A stretch of 6,426 nt of DNA from an uncultured Duganella sp. (GCA_946482335.1 CAMLRG010000264.1:1-6426); one strand, 5' to 3'; counted from the first letter of the stretch, positions 1-6,307 are shown. Translations and numbers: made by a program. Notes: a model not told the origin generated them from the letters alone.

Positions 1-872
1 CGCCGCACGCGGTGCGCCGCCTGCGCCGGCTGGGCGAGGTGGCGCTGGAGGCCGGCGACATCGACGGCGCCGAACGCGCCATGAAGCAGGTGGTCAGCAA
101 GACGCGCTACTCCGAATTCCGCACGCCGGAAGACCATGCTAAGCTGGCCCAAACCCTGGTCAAGAAAGGCGACCCGGTGCAGGCGGCGGCGGTGATCCGC
201 GACCTGGACAAGTCGCTGGCCGGCGCCCCCAATACCGACGTGTGCAGCGCCATCGCTTCGGCGGCGCTGCATGAATTCACCGGCAACGTGGCGCGCATGG
301 ATGCATCGCTTGACTATGCGCTGAACGGCGTACGCTCGGCCAGCGGGCTGTCGAACGAAATGAAGATGGAATTGGCGCGCACTTGCCTGGAGGTGGGCAA
401 GGAGGAGCAAGCCACCGAGGTGATGCGTGGCGTGATGCGCAATGCCGCCACGCCGGGCGCGATGGCGCGCGCCATGCGCATGATGGAGCAAAGCGGCCGC
501 GCCGAACTGGCGCAGCGCCTGGCCGACGAAAGCCGCAACGAGGTGGGTGAAATGGTGGCGGCCGGCGCGGCGCTGGCCAAGAATGGCGATTACCGCGGCG
601 CGGTCGACCTGATGCTGGAGGCGGTGGCCAAGCTGCCCGAAAACGCCCAGGTCGCCTTCAATGCGGCGGTGGCGGTCCTGAAATGCCTGGAGAACGAGGG
701 CTGGGACGATGCGCTGGGGCGCCACGCGCTGGCGCTGGTGGCCGCCGTGCGCCGCCTCGATCCCGCCAACGCCAAGCTCAATGCCCTGGCCGGGCTGCAC
801 CAGGACATATTGAAGAAATACAACATCCGGCCCGCTGCGCGGCGGGAAGCCGGAGTGCGCGTCGCGATCTGA
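1..872 (+). CDS. TPR-repeat protein, C-terminal part (probable TPR-containing response regulator), 5' truncated
   Basis: The reading frame is open from the left edge (Pro-His-Ala precede the GTG at 12), so the true start and N-terminus lie outside the window; the GTG at 12 is not needed as a start. It ends with TGA at 870, directly followed by TAG. The visible part, about 290 residues, is all-helical with TPR-like helix pairs: LRRLGEVALEAGDIDGAERA near the start, AKLAQTLVKKGDPVQAAAVI, and GAALAKNGDYRGAVDLMLEA followed by AFNAAVAVLKCL near the end. The closing segment (RRLDPANAKLNALAG, then ILKKYNI) resembles, from memory, the C-terminus of betaproteobacterial response regulators that carry an N-terminal CheY-like receiver and a TPR scaffold. 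The receiver itself would lie upstream and is not seen. The probable role is a cytoplasmic phospho-switched scaffold for protein-protein contacts. The HDOD gene follows after 24 bases, suggesting co-transcription. About 13 residues rich in Arg and Ala follow the conserved end. The TPR call is fairly secure; the response-regulator call is inference. Confidence 0.8.
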   Translation, partial: PHAVRRLRRLGEVALEAGDIDGAERAMKQVVSKTRYSEFRTPEDHAKLAQTLVKKGDPVQAAAVIRDLDKSLAGAPNTDVCSAIASAALHEFTGNVARMDASLDYALNGVRSASGLSNEMKMELARTCLEVGKEEQATEVMRGVMRNAATPGAMARAMRMMEQSGRAELAQRLADESRNEVGEMVAAGAALAKNGDYRGAVDLMLEAVAKLPENAQVAFNAAVAVLKCLENEGWDDALGRHALALVAAVRRLDPANAKLNALAGLHQDILKKYNIRPAARREAGVRVAI

Positions 873-885
873 TAGCCGCTGGCGC

Positions 886-891
886 TACAAT
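886..891 (+). promoter_or_regulatory. possible -10 box abutting the HDOD gene start
   Basis: TACAAT matches TATAAT at five of six positions and lies 5 bases before the ATG at 897, in place of a ribosome binding site. A transcript starting 6-8 bases downstream would begin at or just inside the start codon, so it would be leaderless or nearly so. No convincing -35 hexamer is found 16-18 bases upstream (the sequence there is CGCGAT-like), so this may be chance. Low confidence. Confidence 0.2.
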
Positions 892-896
892 GGCTT

Positions 897-2453
897 ATGA
901 ACTCCAGCCATCCCCCCGACGAGCGTCCGGTCCGCGCCTACCTGCTGAAAAAACTTTGCAGCGATGACGAGGGCTTGTTCGCGCTCGGCGTATCGATCGC
1001 GCGCGTGGTGCAAATGGCCGATTCCGACGACCAGGGCACGCAAAGCCTGGCCTACCACGTGCTGTCGGACGTGGCCCTGACCCAGAAAATCCTGCGCCTG
1101 GCCAACACGCCGCAATACCGCCAGGCGTCGGGGGCGCCGGTGACCACGATTTCCCATGCGATTTCACTGCTCGGTTTCGATAACGTGAAGACCACGGCGC
1201 TGGCCATGCTGCTGGTCGATACCCTGGCCAACAGCAAGCATGCGCAAAGCGTGCGCATCGAGCTGGAGCTGGCGCTGTGCGCCAGCCTGGTGGGGCGCGA
1301 ACTGGCACGCTACAGCCCTTACCAGAAGGCGGAAGAAGCCGCCATCGGGGCGCTGTTCAAGAACCTGGGGCCGCTGCTGATCGCGTCGCGCGAGCATGAA
1401 CGCTTCCGCGAAATCAATGCCCTGGTCGCGGCCGGCGAGCATTCGCAGGCGCAGGCTTCGCAAATGATCCTGGGCAGCACCTACGACACGCTGACGGCGA
1501 CCGTGCTGCGCGAATGGAAAATCCCGGAAGTGATCGTGCGTTCGCTGGCGCCGCTGCCTTCCGGGACGCTGCGCACGCCACCGGACCGGGCCGAGTGGAT
1601 ACGCCAGGTGGTGAATTTCGGCATGGAGGGCGCGCGCGCCCTGGCCCGCCAGGGCGGGCCGGGCAGCGATGACGTGCGCATCCTGTTCCAGCGCTTCGGC
1701 CATGCGCTGGGGCTGGAGCGCGAACAGGTGTCGAGCGTGCTGTCGCGCGCGCGCAGCAGCATGGAGGCCTTGCTGAACAGCATGCAGCTGGAGGCGGTGT
1801 CGGGCGGGCTGTCCGGCGCGGCCGGGGCGGCGGAGCAGGCGGCCGGCCAGGCGGTGGGCGCGGCGGGCACCCTGCCCAGCGTGCTGGCGCTGGCCAGCCT
1901 GGATGCGGGCGCACAGGAGGGGGCTTATCCGAGCGGCAAGCCCTACGATGCGCGGGAGCAATTGCTGGCGGGCGTACAGGAATTGAGCGAGATGCGGGCG
2001 CAGGGCAGGGCGCGCGTCAATGAATTGATCCAGGCGGTGCTGGAAACGCTGTACCGCAGCATGGGCTTCCGCTTTGCGACGGTGTGCCTGAAGGATGCGA
2101 AGGCGGGGCAATTCCGCGCCCGCATTGCGCTGGGCGACAAGAAGGGACTGCAGGAGCGCTTCGTGTTCCCGCTGCACGGCAAGGATTTGTTCCACCTGGC
2201 GCTGGACAACGATGCGGATTTGATGATCGCTGATGCCGGCGTGGCCAAGATCCGCGACCTGCTGCCGCAATGGCACCTGGAGTTGCTGCCCGATGCGCGC
2301 AGCTTTATCGTGCTGCCGCTGGTGGTGCAGGGGGTGCAGCTGGGCTTGTTTTATGCGGATCGGGCGCAGCCGGCGCCGGAAGGGGTGCCGCCGGATGAGA
2401 CGTCGCTGATCCGGGCGCTGAAGGGGCAGGTGCTGGCGGCGTTGTCGCCTTAG
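897..2453 (+). CDS. HDOD domain protein with C-terminal GAF-like domain
   Basis: The product is a 518-residue cytoplasmic protein with no signal peptide or membrane segment. Residues about 20-220 form an HDOD domain. The diagnostic stretch is LTQKILRLANTPQYRQ, then TTISHAISLLGFDNVK (about 61-98), followed by FKNLGPLLI (about 154-162), where catalytic HD-superfamily proteins would carry an HD pair. As is usual for HDOD, the metal-binding HD residues are missing, so a regulatory rather than hydrolytic role is expected. Residues about 300-350 are an Ala/Gly-rich linker. Residues about 360-515 look like a GAF sensor domain (NELIQAVLETLYRSMGFRFA, then FIVLPLVVQGVQLGLFYADR). HDOD proteins are known in bacterial signalling, including c-di-GMP, motility and stress circuits; the ligand here is unknown. 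The ATG at 897 was chosen because the HDOD homology starts soon after it and the preceding in-frame codons run back to TGA-TAG. No Shine-Dalgarno sequence is visible, and a TACAAT box lies only 5 bases upstream. It probably shares an operon with the TPR gene. Confidence 0.88.
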   Translation: MNSSHPPDERPVRAYLLKKLCSDDEGLFALGVSIARVVQMADSDDQGTQSLAYHVLSDVALTQKILRLANTPQYRQASGAPVTTISHAISLLGFDNVKTTALAMLLVDTLANSKHAQSVRIELELALCASLVGRELARYSPYQKAEEAAIGALFKNLGPLLIASREHERFREINALVAAGEHSQAQASQMILGSTYDTLTATVLREWKIPEVIVRSLAPLPSGTLRTPPDRAEWIRQVVNFGMEGARALARQGGPGSDDVRILFQRFGHALGLEREQVSSVLSRARSSMEALLNSMQLEAVSGGLSGAAGAAEQAAGQAVGAAGTLPSVLALASLDAGAQEGAYPSGKPYDAREQLLAGVQELSEMRAQGRARVNELIQAVLETLYRSMGFRFATVCLKDAKAGQFRARIALGDKKGLQERFVFPLHGKDLFHLALDNDADLMIADAGVAKIRDLLPQWHLELLPDARSFIVLPLVVQGVQLGLFYADRAQPAPEGVPPDETSLIRALKGQVLAALSP

Positions 2454-2462
2454 TGCCGTCCA

Positions 2463-2570
2463 AACCGGCAAACCGGGGTCGGCCCCCCAACGGCCAACGG
2501 CGCACCCCCTAACCCGCGGCGGCTGATCTGACGGGGTCTGACCCTTGGGTCTGACCCCGGTTTACCGGTT
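2463..2570. repeat. palindromic repeat element at the convergent gene junction
   Basis: Two 20-base arms face each other: 2463-2482 (AACCGGCAAACCGGGGTCGG) and 2551-2570, whose reverse complement matches it at 18 of 20 positions (differences at arm positions 7 and 19). Each arm contains a doubled AACCGG with two bases between the copies. The right end also carries two perfect copies of GGGTCTGACCC (2534-2544 and 2547-2557), each an odd-centred palindrome. The left arm has a degenerate version, GGGGTCGGCCCC, at 2475-2486. The 68 bases between the arms hold a tandem CCAACGG pair (2487-2500). The structure resembles REP/BIME-type intergenic repeats, and GGGGTC-n-GACCCC motifs are, to my recollection, common in betaproteobacterial genomes. 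The repeat family is not identified. It overlaps the 3' end of the GGDEF-EAL gene. Confidence 0.75.
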
Positions 2571-5500
2571 CTAACGCCTCAAACTCCGCCACCCGCATCG
2601 GCCGCGCAAACAGATACCCCTGCGCCTCATTGCAGCACTTGCTGCGCAAAAACTCCACCTGCGCCTCCGTCTCCACCCCTTCAGCGACTACGCCCAGCCC
2701 CAGCGCATGTGCCAGCCCGATGGTGGCCGCCACGATCACCGCATCGTTCGGATCGCTCTCGATATCCTTCACGAACGCCCGGTCGATCTTGATCCGGTCA
2801 ATCTCGAACAGCTTCAGGTAACTGAGCGACGAATACCCGGTCCCGAAATCGTCGATCGCCACCGTGATCCCGCGCGCCCGCAATTCGCGCAACAGGTTGC
2901 GGCTGCGTTCCGGATCCTGCATGGCCGCCGACTCGGTAATCTCCAGCTCCAGCAATGCAGGATCGATCCCGCTCTCGCGCAGCAACTGGTCCAGCAGCGG
3001 CAGCAGCCCGCTGCCGTGGCACTGGCGCGCCGACAGGTTGACCGCCAGGCGCAACTGGCCCTGCCAGCGGCCCAGCAGCGCCACCGCCTGCCGCAGCACC
3101 CACTCGCCCAGCGGCAGGATCATGCCCGACTCTTCGGCGATCGGGATAAAGCGGTCCGGCCCCACCATGCCCAATTCGGGATGGTGCCAGCGCAGCAACA
3201 CTTCGGCCCCGATCACGCGGCGGCTGGCCAGCTCCACCTGCGGCTGCAGGTACAGCTCGAATTCCTGGCGCTCGAGCGCCTGCCACAGCCGGTTTTCCAT
3301 CATCAGCCGCTCGTGGGTGGCGGCATTCATGGCCGCTTCGAAAAACTGGAAATTGCCGCGGCCCTGGCTCTTGGCCGCGTACATCGCCGTGTCCGCATGC
3401 TTGAGCAACGTGGCGCTGTCGGCACCGTCGAGCGGGAACATGGCCACGCCGACGCTGGTGCCGGTGTGGATGGTCTTGCCGGCCAGCTGGAACGGCTCGG
3501 TCAGTGCGGCCACGATGCGCACCGCGATCTGGCTGGCTTCCGCCGGCGTCACGCTGCCGGACGTGACCACGATGAATTCATCGCCGCCCAGGCGGGCAAT
3601 GGTGTCGACTTCGCGCAGCAGTTCACGCAAGCGCTCGGCCACCGCCACCAGCAACTGGTCGCCGGTGGCGTGGCCATGGGTATCGTTGATCTTCTTGAAG
3701 TGGTCGAGGTCGAGGAACATCACGGCCGCCGTGCCCTGGGCGCGGCGGGTCTGGGCCAGCAACTGGTCGAGGCGCAGGTTCAGCGACAGGCGGTTGTCGA
3801 GGCCGGTCAGCGGGTCGTGGTGGGCCAGCTTGTAGATGCGTTCCTGGGCGCGCTGCTGCTCGGTCAAGTCGTGCAGGATGGCGACGAAGACGTTGCCGTC
3901 GGGGAGTTCGACTTCGCTGACCGAAATGGCGATCGGGAAGATACTGCGGTCATGGCGGCGGCCGCTCGACTCGTATTCGTGGGTGGCGCCGCCGGCGATA
4001 TTGCGCAGCAGGCGCGCTGCGCTATCGCTTTCCGCTTCCGGCAACAGGGTGGCCAGCGGCATGCCGGCCAGCGCTTCGGGCGCATAGCCGAACAGGCGGC
4101 CGGCCGCGGCATTGGCCGACACCAGCAAGCCGTCGGCGCCAATGGTCAGGATGGCATCGGCTGCCTTGTCGAGGATGGCTTGCAGCCGCGCCTCGCGTTC
4201 GCGCAGGCGCGCCGTGCTTTCCTTCACCTGCTGCTGGATCTGGGCCCGTTCGCCGCTGGTCAGCAGCATCAGCGCGCCCAGCAAGCCGGTCAGCATCAGG
4301 CCCGCGCTCAGCACCAGCCAGCTTTGCCAGCCGTGCTGGTGCACCATGTAGGCGGCGGAAGGCGCCAGCACCAGTTCGTATTCGCGGCCGCCGAAAGTCA
4401 GCGTGCGCCAATAGTCATCCTGGTGCGGCGCACGCGACAGCTGGTCGACCAGGGTGGTCGGGCCCGGCGTGCCCCGGTCCACCAGGCGTGCCCGCATATG
4501 CGGGAATTCGGCGTCAGCCAGGGCGCCGTGCACATAGGAATCGATCTGCATCGCCAGCATCAGCATGCCGACGGCAGGCTGCCCGTCGCCGGGATCGACC
4601 GCTTGCAGCAGCACCACGCCGCTGCCTTCGCCCGGCAGCGACAGCAGGACCGGCGCGCTGGCGACCGGCTTGCCGCGCCGCAGCGCCTCGCGCACGGCCT
4701 GTGCGCGCACCGGCTCGGCCAGCCAGTCGAGCCCTTCGTAATGCCGGCGCGCAGCCGGTTCGATGAACAGGGTCACCATGTGTTCGCCGGGCGGCATGGC
4801 GGGCTGCTGGCGCGCGTCATGGCGATGCGTATGGCCGGGGCCGGCCGACGGCGCGATGACACGGAAATCGGGATGGATCTTGTCGCGCGCCCAGGCATCG
4901 AATGCAGGGCGCTCTTCGGCCGAAACCGGGCGCAGCCAAGCCATCGACAGCAATTCGGAGCGCTGGTCCAGGTAGCCGTGCGCAATCTTGTCGAAGCCTT
5001 GCGCCGACATCACGCGGCCATAACGGTTGATGGCGCGCGCCATGGCAAAGGCATAACGCTCGTGCTCGCTGAAGCGCGCCTGCAGCAAGTCGCCCACCTG
5101 CTGCGCCTTGAGGCGGAAGCCTTCCAGGTGCTGCCGCGTTTCCCAGCGGGCCACCAGCACGTACAGCATCACGCACAAGCTGACCAGGAACAGTTGCGGC
5201 AAGCCCACCAGCAGGCGGCGCCGCAGCCACAAGGCGCGCGGCTGGCCGAACAGTACCCAGCACAAGGGGGCGGCCAGCAGCACGCCGATGGCATCGCCGA
5301 TCCACCACGTGATCCAGCTGGTCAGCACATCGGGGCGCGCCACCGCACCGACCGCGCCGGCGATGCCGACCGAGATCGTGCAGCTGACCATGGTGACGGA
5401 CACGGACAGCAGCAGGAAGCGCAGCACGTCGCGCCCGGAACCGATGTCGGGCCGGATCGCGCGGCGGAAGTACAGCATGCCGAGCCAGGCTTGCATGGCC

Positions 5501-5802
5501 GAACCGCCGGCGGCGGCCAGCGCGGCCAATCCTTGCGGCCAAGCCGGCAGCGACAGGGGATTGGGCGCACCCGGCAGGGGCAGGAAATTGATCAGCAAGG
5601 CGCCGACCGCCACGCCCGGCAGCAGGCGCGGGCCGAACGTGACGACGCTGGCCAGGGCGATGCCGGCCGGCAGGAACAGCGGGCTGGCGTAGCCGGGCGC
5701 CAGCGATAAATAGAGGCAGAAGCGGCCAACGATGGCGTACACCGCCAGCAGCAGCAGGTTGGCGGCCAGCATGCGCTGCCAGCCGGGGAACGGTTTGATC
5801 AC
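2509..5802 (-). CDS. membrane-bound c-di-GMP cyclase/phosphodiesterase: MASE1-CHASE-PAS-GGDEF-EAL
   Basis: The product has 1097 residues when read from the GTG at 5802. Domains in order: MASE1 multi-pass membrane sensor (about 11-218); CHASE extracytoplasmic sensor (about 238-480); a transmembrane helix (about 494-514); a short coiled coil (about 520-541); PAS (about 540-645); GGDEF (about 654-821); EAL (about 828-1075). The cyclase motif is an intact GGDEF (739-743), with inhibitory-site Arg730 and Asp733 five residues before it. The phosphodiesterase signature is E867-V-L rather than EAL, which keeps the catalytic Glu. The other expected metal and catalytic residues are present: Asn922, Glu954 in LEITES, Asp984-Asp985 in DDFGTGYSSL, Lys1005, Glu1041 and Gln1061. 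Both making (from two GTP) and breaking (to pGpG) c-di-GMP are therefore possible; the net direction cannot be read from sequence. GTG 5802 is preferred because GGAG lies 10 bases upstream. An in-frame GTG at 5823 adds seven residues but has no ribosome binding site. About the last 19 residues derive from the junction repeat. Confidence 0.95.
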   Translation of the reverse strand: MIKPFPGWQRMLAANLLLLAVYAIVGRFCLYLSLAPGYASPLFLPAGIALASVVTFGPRLLPGVAVGALLINFLPLPGAPNPLSLPAWPQGLAALAAAGGSAMQAWLGMLYFRRAIRPDIGSGRDVLRFLLLSVSVTMVSCTISVGIAGAVGAVARPDVLTSWITWWIGDAIGVLLAAPLCWVLFGQPRALWLRRRLLVGLPQLFLVSLCVMLYVLVARWETRQHLEGFRLKAQQVGDLLQARFSEHERYAFAMARAINRYGRVMSAQGFDKIAHGYLDQRSELLSMAWLRPVSAEERPAFDAWARDKIHPDFRVIAPSAGPGHTHRHDARQQPAMPPGEHMVTLFIEPAARRHYEGLDWLAEPVRAQAVREALRRGKPVASAPVLLSLPGEGSGVVLLQAVDPGDGQPAVGMLMLAMQIDSYVHGALADAEFPHMRARLVDRGTPGPTTLVDQLSRAPHQDDYWRTLTFGGREYELVLAPSAAYMVHQHGWQSWLVLSAGLMLTGLLGALMLLTSGERAQIQQQVKESTARLREREARLQAILDKAADAILTIGADGLLVSANAAAGRLFGYAPEALAGMPLATLLPEAESDSAARLLRNIAGGATHEYESSGRRHDRSIFPIAISVSEVELPDGNVFVAILHDLTEQQRAQERIYKLAHHDPLTGLDNRLSLNLRLDQLLAQTRRAQGTAAVMFLDLDHFKKINDTHGHATGDQLLVAVAERLRELLREVDTIARLGGDEFIVVTSGSVTPAEASQIAVRIVAALTEPFQLAGKTIHTGTSVGVAMFPLDGADSATLLKHADTAMYAAKSQGRGNFQFFEAAMNAATHERLMMENRLWQALERQEFELYLQPQVELASRRVIGAEVLLRWHHPELGMVGPDRFIPIAEESGMILPLGEWVLRQAVALLGRWQGQLRLAVNLSARQCHGSGLLPLLDQLLRESGIDPALLELEITESAAMQDPERSRNLLRELRARGITVAIDDFGTGYSSLSYLKLFEIDRIKIDRAFVKDIESDPNDAVIVAATIGLAHALGLGVVAEGVETEAQVEFLRSKCCNEAQGYLFARPMRVAEFEALEPVNRGQTQGSDPVRSAAAG
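2533..2558. terminator. strong hairpin, possible bidirectional transcription stop or mRNA 3' end
   Basis: GGGGTCTGACCC, TT, GGGTCTGACCCC folds into a 12-pair stem with one central T:T mismatch (A:A on the other strand) and a loop of about two bases, so in practice four. It lies between the convergent HDOD and GGDEF-EAL genes, where a shared terminator would be expected. No T-run follows on either strand, so it is not a standard intrinsic terminator. It may instead stabilise mRNA 3' ends, or be simply part of the repeat element. For the minus-strand gene it lies inside the coding region, ahead of the stop codon. Confidence 0.35.
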
Positions 5803-5812
5803 GGAAAGGGGG

Positions 5813-5816
5813 CTCC
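5813..5816 (-). promoter_or_regulatory. ribosome binding site deciding the GGDEF-EAL start
   Basis: On the minus strand GGAG lies 10 bases ahead of the GTG at 5802. The alternative GTG at 5823 and the ATG at 5772 have no comparable purine-rich site. The spacing is at the long end of the usual range, so this supports the 5802 start without proving it. Confidence 0.45.
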
Positions 5817-5838
5817 GGTGCACGGGAAGAGTTGATGG

Positions 5839-5867
5839 ATTTTAAAGCAGAATGTGCAACGTAAAAA
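5839..5867 (-). promoter_or_regulatory. possible promoter of the GGDEF-EAL gene
   Basis: On the minus strand a TAAAAT -10-like box (5844-5839) has, 17 bases upstream, TTTTTA (5867-5862), which matches the -35 consensus at only three positions. Transcription would start near 5832. That gives about a 30-base leader to GTG 5802 but only about 9 bases to GTG 5823, which is a second reason to prefer 5802. The stretch is clearly AT-richer than its surroundings. The -35 is weak. Confidence 0.3.
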
Positions 5868-5873
5868 CAACAC

Positions 5874-5903
5874 TTGCAAATTTGCAGGACTAGCCATTAC
5901 AAT
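5874..5903 (+). promoter_or_regulatory. possible upstream promoter of the tRNA-tuf operon
   Basis: TTGCAA (5874-5879, four of six positions) and TACAAT (5898-5903, five of six) are 18 bases apart. A transcript from here would start near 5910 and carry a leader of about 90 bases through the nested inverted repeats before tRNA-Tyr. The -35 box is the left half of the 12-base palindrome TGCAAATTTGCA (5875-5886), which could be an operator. Confidence 0.35.
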
Positions 5904-5931
5904 CTCGCCCCGAAGCGCACGGTCTGTCACG

Positions 5932-5960
5932 CAATGCTGAAGATTGCAATCGAAGCATTG
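5932..5960. repeat. nested 29-base imperfect palindrome upstream of the tRNA promoter
   Basis: The outer arms CAATGCT (5932-5938) and AGCATTG (5954-5960) are perfect inverted copies. Between them sits a perfect 10-base palindrome, GATTGCAATC (5942-5951). The gaps are GAA on the left and GA on the right. The right outer arm overlaps the first three bases of the TTGACA box at 5958-5963. It could be a protein-binding site next to the promoter, or a hairpin if transcribed from the upstream promoter. Confidence 0.7.
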
Positions 5961-5981
5961 ACAGGCTTGAATAGATGCTTC
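5952..5981. repeat. second inverted repeat within the tRNA promoter spacer
   Basis: GAAGCAT (5952-5958) and ATGCTTC (5975-5981) are perfect inverted copies 16 bases apart. They bracket the -35 to -10 spacer of the TTGACA/CATACT promoter. The left arm shares AGCAT with the right arm of the neighbouring 29-base palindrome, so the two pairings exclude each other. Confidence 0.6.
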
Positions 5982-5986
5982 ATACT
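5958..5986 (+). promoter_or_regulatory. main promoter of the tRNA-tuf operon
   Basis: A perfect TTGACA -35 box (5958-5963), a 17-base spacer and CATACT (5981-5986, four of six positions) predict a start near 5993, about 10 bases before tRNA-Tyr. The bases after the -10 box are GC-rich (CTGCGG), which is typical of the discriminator of stable-RNA promoters under stringent (ppGpp) control. That regulation is inferred from the pattern. Confidence 0.6.
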
Positions 5987-6001
5987 CTGCGGTTCCTTCG
6001 C

Positions 6002-6087
6002 GGAGGGGTGGCCGAGTGGTTAAAGGCAGCAGACTGTAAATCTGCCCTCTTATGAGTACACTGGTTCGAATCCAGTCCCCTCCACCA
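6002..6087 (+). tRNA. tRNA-Tyr (anticodon GUA)
   Basis: The acceptor stem GGAGGGG (6002-6008) pairs with CCCCTCC (6077-6083), followed by discriminator A and an encoded CCA (6085-6087). The anticodon stem GCAGA/TCTGC closes the loop CTGTAAA, with GTA at 6036-6038. The T arm ACTGG-TTCGAAT-CCAGT is perfect. The long variable arm (about 6046-6059) is that of a class II tRNA, as expected for bacterial tRNA-Tyr. It is the first gene of the tRNA-tuf transcript. Confidence 0.97.
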
Positions 6088-6133
6088 AAGTTTGCAGGAA
6101 GCTGAGTGAAGTAAGTAGAAGACATTGGACCTC

Positions 6134-6207
6134 GCGGGTGTAGCTCAATGGTAGAGCTGAAGCCTTCCAAGCTTAAGACGAGGGTTCGATTCCCTTCACC
6201 CGCTCCA
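6134..6207 (+). tRNA. tRNA-Gly (anticodon UCC)
   Basis: The acceptor stem GCGGGTG (6134-6140) pairs with CACCCGC (6197-6203), followed by discriminator T and an encoded CCA (6205-6207). The anticodon loop CTTCCAA has TCC at 6166-6168, reading GGA/GGG. The T arm GAGGG-TTCGATT-CCCTT includes one G-T pair. The first anticodon-stem pair, position 27 (G6159) with 43 (A6175), is a mismatch; the other four pairs are sound. It lies 46 bases after tRNA-Tyr with no terminator between, so it is co-transcribed. Confidence 0.96.
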
Positions 6208-6232
6208 GTAGTTGTTTTTGTTGTATCTCAGT

Positions 6233-6307
<75 letters not shown>

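Larger units (their letters stand above)
5824..6001. other. divergent intergenic region with regulatory palindromes
   Basis: These 178 bases separate the minus-strand GGDEF-EAL gene from the plus-strand tRNA operon. No plausible gene is present. The half near the c-di-GMP gene is AT-rich, against a GC-rich background. It holds a weak minus-strand promoter, two plus-strand promoter candidates, the TGCAAATTTGCA palindrome (5875-5886) and the two overlapping inverted repeats between 5932 and 5981. Confidence 0.7.

Noticed and set aside
1801..1880. GC-rich, Ala/Gly-coding low-complexity stretch considered as a DNA repeat
   Set aside because: It encodes the flexible linker between the HDOD and GAF domains and shows no regular repeat unit.
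1164..2471. A 435-codon open frame on the minus strand opposite the HDOD gene
   Set aside because: It has the same Gln/Arg/His-rich antisense pattern, with no domain and no ribosome binding site. The plus-strand HDOD-GAF protein explains the region.
2707..5709. A 1000-codon open frame on the plus strand opposite the GGDEF-EAL gene
   Set aside because: Its product is a compositionally biased string rich in His, Gln, Arg and Ala with no domain. It is the antisense shadow that GC-rich codon use creates, while the opposite strand encodes a full set of recognisable domains.
5799..6170. Minus-strand frame of 123 codons containing GGGDWIRTSVLIRG
   Set aside because: It runs antisense through tRNA-Tyr and into tRNA-Gly. 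This peptide is a familiar artefact of translating tRNA genes backwards.
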